A stretch of 49,057 nt of DNA from an uncultured Clostridia bacterium (GCA_944393295.1 CALXZR010000059.1:1-49057), one strand, 5' to 3'. Shown: positions 38,829 through 46,902, counted from the stretch's first letter. Notes: generated by a model from the letters alone, not told the origin. Made by a program: numbers and translations.

Positions 38829-40739
38829 TTATCCTCTTCTTTTTCTATATTCTTCTATGAATTTTTTTACTTTTTCATTATTTTCTCTTTGGGTATCCAC
38901 TAAATTTTCTGTAATTGCTTTTACACTTTCGATTTCATCTCTTATTTCTTTACTTACATCTAGATCCTTTCTTAAATCTATCATTTGCTTCATATTACTA
39001 ATTTCAGCTTTTATATCGGCAATATCTCTTGGATCTACTTTATTATTTTCCATCATAGCTTGTATAAATAAATTTTTAATATTTGATAATTCATTACTAA
39101 TGCTTTCTATTTTATATTCTAAATATTGATTACTTTCACCATCTGGAATATTAGCTAAGCTATTTTCTTGCCAACTAGTTTCTTCTTGCTCGTGTAAAAA
39201 CTTTCTATTTCTTGTTTTTGGATTTTTTGTAGCTTCTTCTATAATTTCAGAAACGCTTTTTATTTGTTCTGGTTGATCGATATCTTTATCTTTTACTTTA
39301 TTGTCGTCATAATAATAGCTTTCTGTATATGTACTTTTTGAAAATGGATATTTGTTTAATACAACACCAGTTATTTTTCCACCAACATTTTCAAAACTCT
39401 TTTTAACTTTATCTAAAGTCTCTATTTTTGTATTTTTGTATGATGCAACTATTAATACAGTATCTACAAATTTTGACATTGCAACACTATCTGAAACAAT
39501 AGCAGATGGAGTTCCATCTATAATTACAATATCATACATTGAATCTAAAAGTTCTAAAAGTTTAACTACTCTTGCAGCAGATAATAATTCAGCTGGATTT
39601 GTAGGTCTATCTCCCGAAGTAATTACATGCAAGTTTGGAACTCTTGTTGCTTTTATATATTTTGACATTTGAGATAATTCCATCTTTGCTCTTGAGCCCA
39701 TATCCACTAGACAATTAGATAAACCTTGAGAATTTGAAACTTTAAATATTTTGTTTTGTCTACCTTTTCTCATATCTGCATCTACTAATATAACTCTTTT
39801 ATTGGCTTTAGCAAACATAGTAGCTAAGTTTGCTGAAACATAACTTTTTCCATCTTGTGCATTTGAACTTGAAATTAAAATATTTCTAACCTCATTTTCT
39901 CCCTTAGAAAAAATAATATTTGTTCTTAAAGTTCTAAATGCCTCTGTAATTGGAGATTTTGCATTTTCTAAAACTATTAGTTCAGAATCTTTATTTCTTT
40001 TTCCTTTGTTTGTAGGTTTATAATCTTTTTTAGTTTCTTGAAGCATTTTATTTTCGCAGTCTCTCTCATACAAAGGTACTATTCCTATAACCTGTAGCTT
40101 TAGATTTTCTATATCTTCAGTTTGCTTAATAGTAGTATCTAACATATATATTACTAGTATTAATCCACCTGATAAAAACATACCTAAAACAAAGAAAATA
40201 GCTAAATCTTTAACATGATGAACATTATAAGGAATAGTTTCAACTTCTGCTTCATCTATAATATTAACATTATTAATTTTATAAATTTCTTTTATTTGTT
40301 CAGAAAAAACTTTAGCAACTTCATTTGTTAAATTTTTTGCAAGTTCGGCATTTTCATTTGAAACAGTTATTTTTAGTATAGCACTTGTATCACCAGTAGT
40401 TACGGATATTGCCTTTTTTAGAGTTTCTTCATTCATATCTAACCCTAAATTTTCTATTACTGTTTTTGCTACCTTATTGCTAGTTATGATATCACTATAT
40501 GTATCTACTAAACTTTTATTCATAGTTATATCTGTCTGAGTAATCGAATCTTGGCTTTCTGTTTCTCCAGCTGATTCAACTTTAGTTAGTACAATTGTTG
40601 TTGATGATTGATATTTTGGAACAACCAAAAAAAACGAATAACAATATCCGATAACCATTGATATAACCATAATAGCTATTATAAGCCATTTCTTTTGCCA
40701 TGCAGTTTTGGCAAATCTTTTTAAATCAAATTCTTCCAT
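38829..40739 (-). CDS. Fused Wzz-type chain-length regulator and BY-type tyrosine kinase (CpsC-CpsD-like)
   Basis: 636 aa. Residues about 1-200 are a Wzz domain with two membrane helices (WLIIAIMVISMVIGYCYSFFLV and LAIFFVLGMFLSGGLILVIYML). A cytoplasmic bacterial tyrosine-kinase domain follows with Walker A SSNAQDGKS (about 290-298), Walker A' VILVDADMRKGR (about 320) and Walker B VIIDGTPS (about 408). A Tyr cluster YTESYYYDD near 475, the likely autophosphorylation tail, is followed by an unusual 150-residue Lys/Glu-rich extension ending in a coiled coil. In most Firmicutes the two halves are separate genes. It follows the cognate-type phosphatase by 53 bp. It should control export or length of a surface polysaccharide, yet no glycosyltransferase gene is adjacent. 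Confidence 0.9.
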   Translation of the reverse strand: MEEFDLKRFAKTAWQKKWLIIAIMVISMVIGYCYSFFLVVPKYQSSTTIVLTKVESAGETESQDSITQTDITMNKSLVDTYSDIITSNKVAKTVIENLGLDMNEETLKKAISVTTGDTSAILKITVSNENAELAKNLTNEVAKVFSEQIKEIYKINNVNIIDEAEVETIPYNVHHVKDLAIFFVLGMFLSGGLILVIYMLDTTIKQTEDIENLKLQVIGIVPLYERDCENKMLQETKKDYKPTNKGKRNKDSELIVLENAKSPITEAFRTLRTNIIFSKGENEVRNILISSSNAQDGKSYVSANLATMFAKANKRVILVDADMRKGRQNKIFKVSNSQGLSNCLVDMGSRAKMELSQMSKYIKATRVPNLHVITSGDRPTNPAELLSAARVVKLLELLDSMYDIVIIDGTPSAIVSDSVAMSKFVDTVLIVASYKNTKIETLDKVKKSFENVGGKITGVVLNKYPFSKSTYTESYYYDDNKVKDKDIDQPEQIKSVSEIIEEATKNPKTRNRKFLHEQEETSWQENSLANIPDGESNQYLEYKIESISNELSNIKNLFIQAMMENNKVDPRDIADIKAEISNMKQMIDLRKDLDVSKEIRDEIESVKAITENLVDTQRENNEKVKKFIEEYRKRRG

Positions 40740-40792
40740 TAATTACCACCCAGAATATTATACCTATAATTATTTTTTTATTCAATAATATT

Positions 40793-41497
40793 TTAAATAT
40801 TTCTTAAAATATCATTCGGAACATTAAAAGTTAAATCTCTGTAATAATCTTCTTTTACTATTTTTCTCAACTTTTTTTCTACTTCAAAAAATTTTTTATA
40901 AGTAGAATTTTTTCTATGAGTATCTGTTGAAAGTAAATCTATTTTATGTTGTTTAAGTAATTTTTTTAAAGTTTTTTGTGCTTGGCTTCCGTATTTGCCT
41001 AAGATACTTTCATAGTTTCCTTGTAATAAAACTCCCATCTCTATAAATTCAGATAAATAAGAAATATCCTTTTGTACATATTCGTATCTTTCTGGATGTG
41101 CCAAAATAATTTTTGAATATGGCAAATTTCTAATCATATCTATTGCATTAGTAAGTTTTTGAAACATTGGAAGTTCAATTAATATATATTCAGAATCTCC
41201 TATAGTACTTGCTTTTTCCATATTTATTAGTTCTTCTATATTTTGTGCAATAAAAATTTCATTTCCCAGCTCTAATTTAATGTTAATATTTCTTTGATCT
41301 AATTTATTTTGAAGTATTTCTAATTTTTCTTTATTTTCCTTCTTTTTATTTATATATTGTGGCTCTAAATAGTGTGGTGTACAGCATATAGTTGTAAACC
41401 CAGCTTCATAAGCTTCTTTTGCCATTTCTATACTTTCTTCTATTGAGCTAGAACCATCATCTGTTTCAAATAAAATATGACTATGTAAATCTATCAT
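40793..41497 (-). CDS. PHP-family tyrosine phosphatase (CpsB/YwqE type)
   Basis: 234 aa. Metal-dependent phosphotyrosine phosphatase of the PHP superfamily that reverses the kinase encoded next. Motifs in order: MIDLHSHIL with DDGSSS, CTPHY, ELGNEIF, ILAHPERY and LSTDTHR, which together supply the His/Asp/Glu ligands of the metal centre. AGGAGGAG lies close before the ATG. First gene of the two-gene operon. Confidence 0.92.
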   Translation of the reverse strand: MIDLHSHILFETDDGSSSIEESIEMAKEAYEAGFTTICCTPHYLEPQYINKKKENKEKLEILQNKLDQRNINIKLELGNEIFIAQNIEELINMEKASTIGDSEYILIELPMFQKLTNAIDMIRNLPYSKIILAHPERYEYVQKDISYLSEFIEMGVLLQGNYESILGKYGSQAQKTLKKLLKQHKIDLLSTDTHRKNSTYKKFFEVEKKLRKIVKEDYYRDLTFNVPNDILRNI

Positions 41498-41538
41498 TTT
41501 CTCCTCCTATTAAATTTCGACATTTATAAATATTTTCT

Positions 41539-41607
41539 AAAGTTCAAAATTTGTATTTATTATACCAATTCTATTTATTAAACGCAAATGAACTTTTTGT
41601 GAACTTT
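41539..41607 (-). promoter_or_regulatory. cpsB operon promoter with repeated TGAACTTT/AAAGTTCA sites
   Basis: Promoter on the minus strand: TTGCGT (41582-41587), 17 bp, TATAAT (41559-41564). Immediately upstream are two direct copies of AAAGTTCA (plus-strand TGAACTTT at 41589-41596 and 41600-41607), 11 bp apart, and one inverted copy (41539-41546) lies just downstream of the -10. This arrangement is that of an operator. A TGTCGAA heptamer (41516-41522) lies in the leader. Confidence 0.65.
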
Positions 41608-41661
41608 ATATCTTTAAATTTATAATAATTTTTTATTAATTTATATAAAATAATAAACAAA

Positions 41662-41692
41662 AAAACTAGGTAATAATACTTTACCTAGTTTT
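41662..41692 (-). terminator. Terminator of tRNA-Lys
   Basis: A perfect 12-bp stem AAAACTAGGTAA / TTACCTAGTTTT with a 7-nt loop and a T run on the minus strand, 3 bp after the tRNA 3' end. Confidence 0.9.
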
Positions 41693-41694
41693 AA

Positions 41695-41770
41695 TGGTGC
41701 ACCATAGAGGATTCGAACCTCCGACCATTTGATTAAGAGTCAACTGCTCTACCAACTGAGCTAATGGTGC
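41695..41770 (-). tRNA. tRNA-Lys (anticodon CTT)
   Basis: 76-nt tRNA on the minus strand: acceptor GCACCAT / ATGGTGC with discriminator A and encoded CCA; D arm TAGCTCAGTTGGTAGAGCA; anticodon loop CTCTTAA giving CTT; T arm with GGTTCGAATCC. Single-gene unit with its own promoter and terminator. Confidence 0.97.
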
Positions 41771-41785
41771 TTACGAACGTTATTT

Positions 41786-41814
41786 ATTATAGTACATTCT
41801 AATTTATTTGTCAA
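41786..41814 (-). promoter_or_regulatory. Consensus promoter of tRNA-Lys
   Basis: TTGACA (41809-41814), 17 bp, TATAAT (41786-41791) on the minus strand, both boxes perfect, with the tRNA starting about 16 bp after the -10. Confidence 0.9.
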
Positions 41815-41870
41815 TACAAAATTTAGAGTCTTATATCTATTTTATATTTGTCTATAATAATATTTTTCCT

Positions 41871-42677
41871 TTATTTTAGCCAATTAACATCTGTTACATA
41901 AATTAATTCGCAAGCTCCTGCACCTGTATCTCCTCTACTTGAGCTACTTCTCCAATTATAAGTATATCCATCACTTCTTTTGTAATAAACATTTACTAAA
42001 TAGCCTGTTATTTTAACATAATCATTTTCTTTTATTTTATTTATTAAATTTTTTATTTCGTCATTGCTGTCTATTAAATGATTATTTGAAACGTGTTCTT
42101 GAAAATTACTTTCACCTATTGTATTTCTATACCAATCTCCATCTTCTACTCTCCAATTCAAAAATCTATTTCCAGTAGCTTTCCATTGTACTTTGTTGTT
42201 ATATTCATCTTGTGCTAAAAAGCCCCAAGTAAGACCTACATCCTTTGGAGAAATTTTATTTTGCATTGTAAGAGGTAAATAAGAAAAGTTTTTTACTACC
42301 CTTCCACTTATAGTATAAGAAGCAATATAATCAATTTCTATCATTATTCCATCTATAATTTTTGTAGTATTCCCCTCTGCACCTATCTGTATTGGAGCTT
42401 CTAAATTTGTTAAATCTGCATCTATATACCTACTTTTATCTATATAAAAAAATTTTTGATAAATATATCCCACTAAAATTATAATTACTACCACAATAAT
42501 AATTTTAGTTTTTTTACTCATTCTATTAATTCTATTAATATATTTATTTTTCGTTCTTGCATTAAAATTATATCTAAGTTCAATCATTTCTATTTGCTTA
42601 TTATAAGTATTAAGATCAATTTCTCCGCTATCAAATTTATTTTTCCAATATAATTTTTCATTTTCAAAATCGTTCAT
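41871..42677 (-). CDS. Membrane-anchored conserved protein of unknown function (268 aa)
   Basis: A cytoplasmic N-terminal domain of about 50 residues that looks like a short-linker (LYWKNKFDSGEIDLNTYNKQI) motif, one membrane helix (KIIIVVVIIILVGYIYQKFF), and an extracytoplasmic domain. The last part carries strongly patterned motifs: SPKDVGLTWGFLA, NHLIDSND, IKENDYVKITGYLVNVYY and SSSSRGDTGAGACELIYV. I recall similar motifs in uncharacterised proteins of other phyla, which suggests an old, widespread domain; this could not be checked. The ATG has AAGGAG 7 bases ahead. A terminator separates it from the VanW gene upstream. Function not known. Confidence 0.75.
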   Translation of the reverse strand: MNDFENEKLYWKNKFDSGEIDLNTYNKQIEMIELRYNFNARTKNKYINRINRMSKKTKIIIVVVIIILVGYIYQKFFYIDKSRYIDADLTNLEAPIQIGAEGNTTKIIDGIMIEIDYIASYTISGRVVKNFSYLPLTMQNKISPKDVGLTWGFLAQDEYNNKVQWKATGNRFLNWRVEDGDWYRNTIGESNFQEHVSNNHLIDSNDEIKNLINKIKENDYVKITGYLVNVYYKRSDGYTYNWRSSSSRGDTGAGACELIYVTDVNWLK

Positions 42678-42695
42678 TTGTAAACTCCTTTTAAT

Positions 42696-42721
42696 AAAAG
42701 CTATCGAATTCGATAGCTTTT
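42696..42721 (-). terminator. Perfect 26-bp palindrome, terminator of the VanW-family gene
   Basis: A perfect palindrome (stem AAAAGCTATCG around AATT) 3 bp after the VanW stop. T's follow it on the minus strand; the ribosome site of the next gene begins right afterwards. Confidence 0.8.
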
Positions 42722-42724
42722 ATT

Positions 42725-44230
42725 TTATGGTCCTACTCTAATTATCGCTTGCATTGGACTATAAGTATCATTAGACAATAACTCATTAGAAACCATTGTA
42801 CCATTTAACCATAGTTGTTTATAAGTTGTTACCTTGCAACCAGCATGCCCCGCTTGTTCAACAACTTGCTCTCCCGGAGCTAAACTTGTATCGGTTATTG
42901 TTTGAGTAGTATATGGTATTGTACTAGTAGTATATGGTACTATTTTTACTTCATATTCTACTTCCTCTTTTATTCCATGAATCTTAAATGTTACTATTCC
43001 GCTTGCAACACTACCTTCTATTTTTATTGGATAGTTTCTACTATTTTTAAATTGAAAATCTTTTACTCCATAAACAACTGTTGCATCTTTTCCTGCTTTT
43101 ACATAAGAAGTTGTAAAAGAATGATTTGATCTTTCAACAATTTCTAAATTTGCTTCTAAAACAGCATTGTACAATGTTGAAGAAATTTGACATATACCTC
43201 CTGCTAAACCATCAACCACTTTACCATTTTCATATATTTTAGCATCTTTATAGCCTTCTTCTATTGTTCTTTTTCCTACTACTTTATTAAAGGAAAAAGT
43301 TTCTCCTGGCATTAAAACAGTTCCATTGATTTTATTTGTTGATATTTCTAAATTCTTACTTCTATTTACATTAGTAGCATCATATCTCGTTGTTGCTTTA
43401 GATATTTCATAAGGAAAAGCTTCTGTTCCGATATCGTTAATAGTTTTTTCTGCAGGTGTTAATTTTAAAGGAATTCTATATTCTGTAGTATCTTCACTGT
43501 TTATTTTTTCCTTTGCTTCCTCAATAGATATAGCAAAATCAACACCTTCTTCTTCTTTATATATAGTAAAAGGTTCTTCTATATAATAAGCATCTTTTGG
43601 TTCACAATATACTTCACTATATATTTTATCTATATCTATCGCACTTGCTTTCTTTTCTAGAACTGGTATATCAATTTTTCTAGTACTCGTATCTTCTTTT
43701 ATATCATTAGCATTTCTATTTTCTATATCTTCTAAAATTTTATTTTTTAGTGTTTCTGTATCTACAACTATACCATCTACACCTTTTTCTATTATTAGTT
43801 CCTCTCCTTCTATATAGTATGAAGGTTCTTGAACTAATCCTGGTACTCTAGTTGATAAATCATTTATTATATAATCTAAAGATTCTTCATTATAAGTAGA
43901 TTCAATATTCAATTTTTCTCCAAATAAATTTGCTTTTAATAAATCATAATTATTTTCTACTAAACTTTTTTCTCTTCCTACTCCATAAGCTTTAGAAATT
44001 GCTTCATCGATTTTATAGCTATATTCTATTTGATTAGTTTCAAAAGTAGTTGTAAATTCTTGATAATTTAATTCTAATGAAACATTTAACTCTATATTTA
44101 AAGCTTCTGTTAATTTATTTTTTGCCTCTTCTTCTGTTAAATTTGATAATTCAATTCCTTTTACATATACGCCTTTAGCAATAGTATTACTATTTATGTT
44201 CAAGAAAGCAAATATTGTAGAAAATATCAT
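42725..44230 (-). CDS. VanW-family protein (in-frame part)
   Basis: 501 residues from the first ATG of this frame, but that ATG falls inside a membrane helix, so the true protein starts further upstream (see 44231-44783). Order: the rest of the membrane helix, two PG-binding-4/YoaR-like repeats (KGVYVKGIELSNLTEEEA and a second copy), then the VanW domain with NLEISTNKINGTVLMPGETFSFN, GGICQISSTLYNAVL and ERSNHSF, and a C-terminal G5-like strand region (VEYEVKIVPYTT...PGEQVVEQAGHAGCKV). VanW domains occur in exported envelope proteins; the biochemical role is unknown and vancomycin resistance should not be inferred. Confidence 0.88.
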   Translation of the reverse strand: MIFSTIFAFLNINSNTIAKGVYVKGIELSNLTEEEAKNKLTEALNIELNVSLELNYQEFTTTFETNQIEYSYKIDEAISKAYGVGREKSLVENNYDLLKANLFGEKLNIESTYNEESLDYIINDLSTRVPGLVQEPSYYIEGEELIIEKGVDGIVVDTETLKNKILEDIENRNANDIKEDTSTRKIDIPVLEKKASAIDIDKIYSEVYCEPKDAYYIEEPFTIYKEEEGVDFAISIEEAKEKINSEDTTEYRIPLKLTPAEKTINDIGTEAFPYEISKATTRYDATNVNRSKNLEISTNKINGTVLMPGETFSFNKVVGKRTIEEGYKDAKIYENGKVVDGLAGGICQISSTLYNAVLEANLEIVERSNHSFTTSYVKAGKDATVVYGVKDFQFKNSRNYPIKIEGSVASGIVTFKIHGIKEEVEYEVKIVPYTTSTIPYTTQTITDTSLAPGEQVVEQAGHAGCKVTTYKQLWLNGTMVSNELLSNDTYSPMQAIIRVGP

Positions 44231-44783
44231 AATAATTATTGCTGCGCAAATAATTATTATTAGTATTCTCCAAAGTATTTTTTTCTTTTTTTCTTCATCT
44301 ACTACATATTCTGGTTTATCATTTTCATTTTCATTTTTATTTTCTTTTTTGTTATCTTTTTTCTTAGGTTTTTTTTGTTTTTTTTCTAAAGAATTTTCTT
44401 CTTTATCTTTTTTAGTTTCTTTTTCTTTTGGAGTTTTTTCCTTTTTTATATCTTCTTTAGAATTTTTTTCTTTTACATCTTCTTTTTTGGTATTAGATGT
44501 GTTTTCTTTATTTTTATTTTCTTTCGTTGATGATTTTTCTTTTGCAATATTATCGTTCTTCTTTTCAGTTTTCTTTACTTCATTTTCTTTTTGCTCTTTT
44601 TCTCTAACATTTTCAGCTTTTTTATGGTTATTATTATTATTTTTTTTATTTTCGTTTTTTTGATTTTCTTGTTCTTTATAATTTTCTTTTCTTTCTTGAG
44701 CAACAGTATTCTTCTCTTTATTTCCGAGTACTTTGTTGTTTATTTGTAGTATTTTTATTTTTTTTCTTTCCCTTTTTTGCCAT
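44231..44783 (-). pseudogene. Displaced Lys/Glu-rich N-terminus of the VanW-family gene (frameshift at A8)
   Basis: The VanW frame stays open for about 550 bp upstream of 44230 without any ATG, GTG or TTG. It encodes a Lys/Glu/Asn-rich tail followed by a membrane helix (ILWRILIIIICAAIIIM). A well-placed ATG at 44783 (AGGAG 6-7 bases ahead) opens MAKKGKKKNKNTTNKQQ but is in the other frame and stops after 21 codons at 44718. The two frames meet around an A8 run (plus-strand T8 at 44758-44765). Dropping one A would fuse them into one protein of roughly 685 aa. Either a disrupted gene, a slippage site, or a sequence error. Confidence 0.7.
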
Positions 44784-44928
44784 TTTTCTCTCCTAAAAAT
44801 TAATTATTTTTATATTATCATAAGTAATTTTATTCTGCAATATAAAAATTATTTATTAAATTTTTCTAAAATTGACTTCTTTATTATACACTATTTTTCG
44901 ACTTTATAAAATATATTTTTTAAAAAAC

Positions 44929-44957
44929 TAGACAAGAAAATTTTTTATATATATAAT
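44929..44957 (+). promoter_or_regulatory. Promoter of the XRE/S24-like regulator
   Basis: TAGACA (44929-44934), 17 bp, TATAAT (44952-44957), about 35 bp before the start codon. The region 44784-44991 is the divergent spacer with the VanW gene. Confidence 0.7.
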
Positions 44958-44991
44958 TATTTTACAAAGTAAAAAGTGAGGTATACAAACA

Positions 44992-45558
44992 ATGATTGGA
45001 AATATGATTCAAAAAATTAGGAAAGAAAAAGGAATTACAAAAACAAAATTATCTTCTTTAACAGATATAAATATTGGTCATTTAACTCATATCGAAAAAG
45101 GAGAAAGAAACCCTAGCCACAAAACTTTAAAAAGCATTTGTTCATCTCTTAATATACCTTACCAAGAATTATTTTATACTTATGACAAAAAATTAACTGA
45201 TGAGCAATTAGAGTATAATTATACAAACTATATTTCATATAATAAGGTTCCTCTAATAGAAAAATTAGAAAATTTTATTGATTGTCCAGCAGATTTTTCT
45301 AACGCATCTTTTGCTTATAAAATTCCAACAAGTGATATGGAACCTTTATTAAAAAAAGATAGTATCGCATTTATTGAACAAAATGCTGTTCTTGAGCATA
45401 AAGACATTGGCTTATTTTTTTATAATGATTCTTTTTATGTTAGAAGATTACTTTATAGAAAAGGAAAATTCATATTAAGAGCAGATAATAAAGAAGTTTC
45501 TGATATTACAGTAAATTCAAATGATAACTTCTACATTGTAGGAAAAATTTATCTATAA
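44992..45558 (+). CDS. XRE-type regulator with a degenerate S24 (LexA-like) domain
   Basis: 188 aa. Residues 4-60 are a helix-turn-helix of the XRE/Cro type (GITKTKLSSLTDINIGHLTHIEKGERNPS). Residues about 105-188 follow the LexA/CI S24 peptidase fold (IPTSDMEPLLKKDSIAFIEQ, ...DIGLFFYNDSFYVRRLLYRKGKFILRADN). Active members have GDSM and a Lys; here the residue before Met is Asp115 and the Lys position is Arg151, so self-cleavage looks impossible. It is probably a stable repressor or a sensor that uses the domain for dimerisation. It is divergent from the VanW gene and upstream of the CBM25-like gene, both possible targets. GTGAGGT precedes the ATG. Confidence 0.85.
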   Translation: MIGNMIQKIRKEKGITKTKLSSLTDINIGHLTHIEKGERNPSHKTLKSICSSLNIPYQELFYTYDKKLTDEQLEYNYTNYISYNKVPLIEKLENFIDCPADFSNASFAYKIPTSDMEPLLKKDSIAFIEQNAVLEHKDIGLFFYNDSFYVRRLLYRKGKFILRADNKEVSDITVNSNDNFYIVGKIYL

Positions 45559-45589
45559 AATTACATTTTTGTAACATTTTAATACTTTA

Positions 45590-45618
45590 TTGAATTAAAT
45601 GAAAAAAAATATTATAAT
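45590..45618 (+). promoter_or_regulatory. Promoter of the CBM25-like gene
   Basis: TTGAAT (45590-45595), 17 bp, TATAAT (45613-45618), about 35 bp before the ATG at 45653, so this gene has its own promoter after the regulator. Confidence 0.7.
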
Positions 45619-45652
45619 GTTTATATAAGATTTTACATAAGAGGAGATTTTG

Positions 45653-46129
45653 ATGGAATTAGTTAAAAATATATTTTTTAATACAGATAAATTAGTACCA
45701 AATTCTATTGTAAAGATTTCATATACTGGAAAATTTTTTCAAGACACATCAAAAAAAGTAATTCTTCATTATGGATTTAATTCAGAATGGATAGATGTTG
45801 CAGAAAAAGAGATGTTAAAAACAGAACTTGGCTTTCAAACAGAAGTAAATTTAAAAGAATATAAAACCTTTAATTTTTGTTTTAAAAATGAAAATGAAGA
45901 ATGGGATAATAATGAGGGAAAAAATTATATATTTACTATTGAATATCCTGAAACAGCTTTAGTAGCAATAAATGATGAACTATCTATAACTCCTGTAAAA
46001 CATTTAAGAAAATCTTATATTTGGTCAAAAAAAGTTCGTCTTGCAATATATAAAATATTAATTTTCTTTCCAAAGCTGATTTCTGGAAATTATAAAAGAA
46101 AAACAAAGAGTCAATTAGATAATAATTAA
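45653..46129 (+). CDS. Free-standing CBM25-like carbohydrate-binding protein
   Basis: 158 aa. Residues about 13-105 resemble a family 25 carbohydrate-binding (starch-type) module: NSIVKISYTGKFF, KVILHYGFNSEW and NFCFKNENEEWDNNEGKNYIFTIE, the WDNN-x-G-x-NY pattern being characteristic. There is no signal peptide, so it should be cytoplasmic. The last 45 residues (YIWSKKVRLAIYKILIFFPKLISGNYKRKTK) are strongly basic with a hydrophobic stretch and may bind membrane or nucleic acid. An intracellular glycogen-binding role is possible. AGGAG lies 7 bases before the ATG; the TTG at 45650 is less likely. Confidence 0.75.
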   Translation: MELVKNIFFNTDKLVPNSIVKISYTGKFFQDTSKKVILHYGFNSEWIDVAEKEMLKTELGFQTEVNLKEYKTFNFCFKNENEEWDNNEGKNYIFTIEYPETALVAINDELSITPVKHLRKSYIWSKKVRLAIYKILIFFPKLISGNYKRKTKSQLDNN

Positions 46130-46132
46130 AAT

Positions 46133-46154
46133 AAGCAGTGCTAAAGCACTGCTT
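46133..46154. terminator. Bidirectional terminator
   Basis: A perfect 9-bp G/C-containing stem AAGCAGTGC / GCACTGCTT with a TAAA loop lies between two convergent genes, with T-rich sequence on the plus-strand side. Confidence 0.85.
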
Positions 46155-46164
46155 TCTTTATATA

Positions 46165-46902
46165 TTATATTACAATTCCACCATTTACAGATATTATCTG
46201 CCCTGTAGTAAATTCATCTTTAATTAACCATTCTACACATCTTGCAATATCTATTCCTTCTCCAATTTTTCTAAGTGGTGTCTCTTCTTTTAATTCATTC
46301 CAATCATTTTCAGTTAAATATGCGTTCATATCTGTATTTATACATCCTGGTGCAATGGAATTCACTCTGATATTTGATGGTCCTAGTTCTTTTGCCAAAG
46401 CTTTTGTAAATCCATCCATTCCTGCTTTTGCAGCAGAATAACCAACAGCACAAGAGCCCCCGCTTATTCCATAAAAAGAAGATATATTTATTATACAGCC
46501 ATTTTTATTTTTTAACATATTCTGTAAAACTTCTTGTGTTACGCAAAACGCTGAATATAAATTAATTTCCATAATATTATGCCAGTCTTCATCAGTTATA
46601 TCTTGGAACATTTTTTCTTGGTCTATTCCAGCATTATTAACAAGAGCATCAATTCTTCCATATTTTTCAATTGTATATTGAATCATTTTTCTTACTTCTT
46701 CTCTCTTGGAAACATCTGCTTTATAAATATCTATATTAGTATTTTCCAATTTTAAGGTTTTAGCCTTTTCTTCTGATTTATTGTAATTTGCTATTATAAT
46801 ATTATTCTTTGATAAAAGTTTTGCTATTTCTCTTCCTATTCCCCTAGATGCGCCTGTTATAAGTATAACTTTAGGCATATTTTTTTCTTGATTTTCTTCC
46901 AT
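46165..46902 (-). CDS. SDR-family NAD(P)-dependent reductase, possibly EF-P 5-aminopentanone reductase
   Basis: 245 aa, classical short-chain dehydrogenase: cofactor loop TGASRGIG (about 17-24), NNAG, catalytic Ser in INISSFYG and YSAAK for Tyr/Lys, and a C-terminal NGG. Sequence features such as ASCAVGYSAAKAG-like spacing, KELGPSNIRVNSIAPGCINTDMNAYL and EETPLRKIG resemble the Firmicute YmfI group that finishes the 5-aminopentanol modification of elongation factor P, but FabG-type acyl-carrier reductase cannot be excluded. No EF-P or fatty-acid gene is adjacent. AAAGGAG is 12 bases before the ATG, a little far. Confidence 0.85.
   Translation of the reverse strand: MEENQEKNMPKVILITGASRGIGREIAKLLSKNNIIIANYNKSEEKAKTLKLENTNIDIYKADVSKREEVRKMIQYTIEKYGRIDALVNNAGIDQEKMFQDITDEDWHNIMEINLYSAFCVTQEVLQNMLKNKNGCIINISSFYGISGGSCAVGYSAAKAGMDGFTKALAKELGPSNIRVNSIAPGCINTDMNAYLTENDWNELKEETPLRKIGEGIDIARCVEWLIKDEFTTGQIISVNGGIVI

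Noticed and set aside
42725..44230. Vancomycin-resistance gene
   Set aside because: VanW-domain proteins are widespread in Clostridia outside van clusters, and no vanHAX or vanRS genes are nearby.
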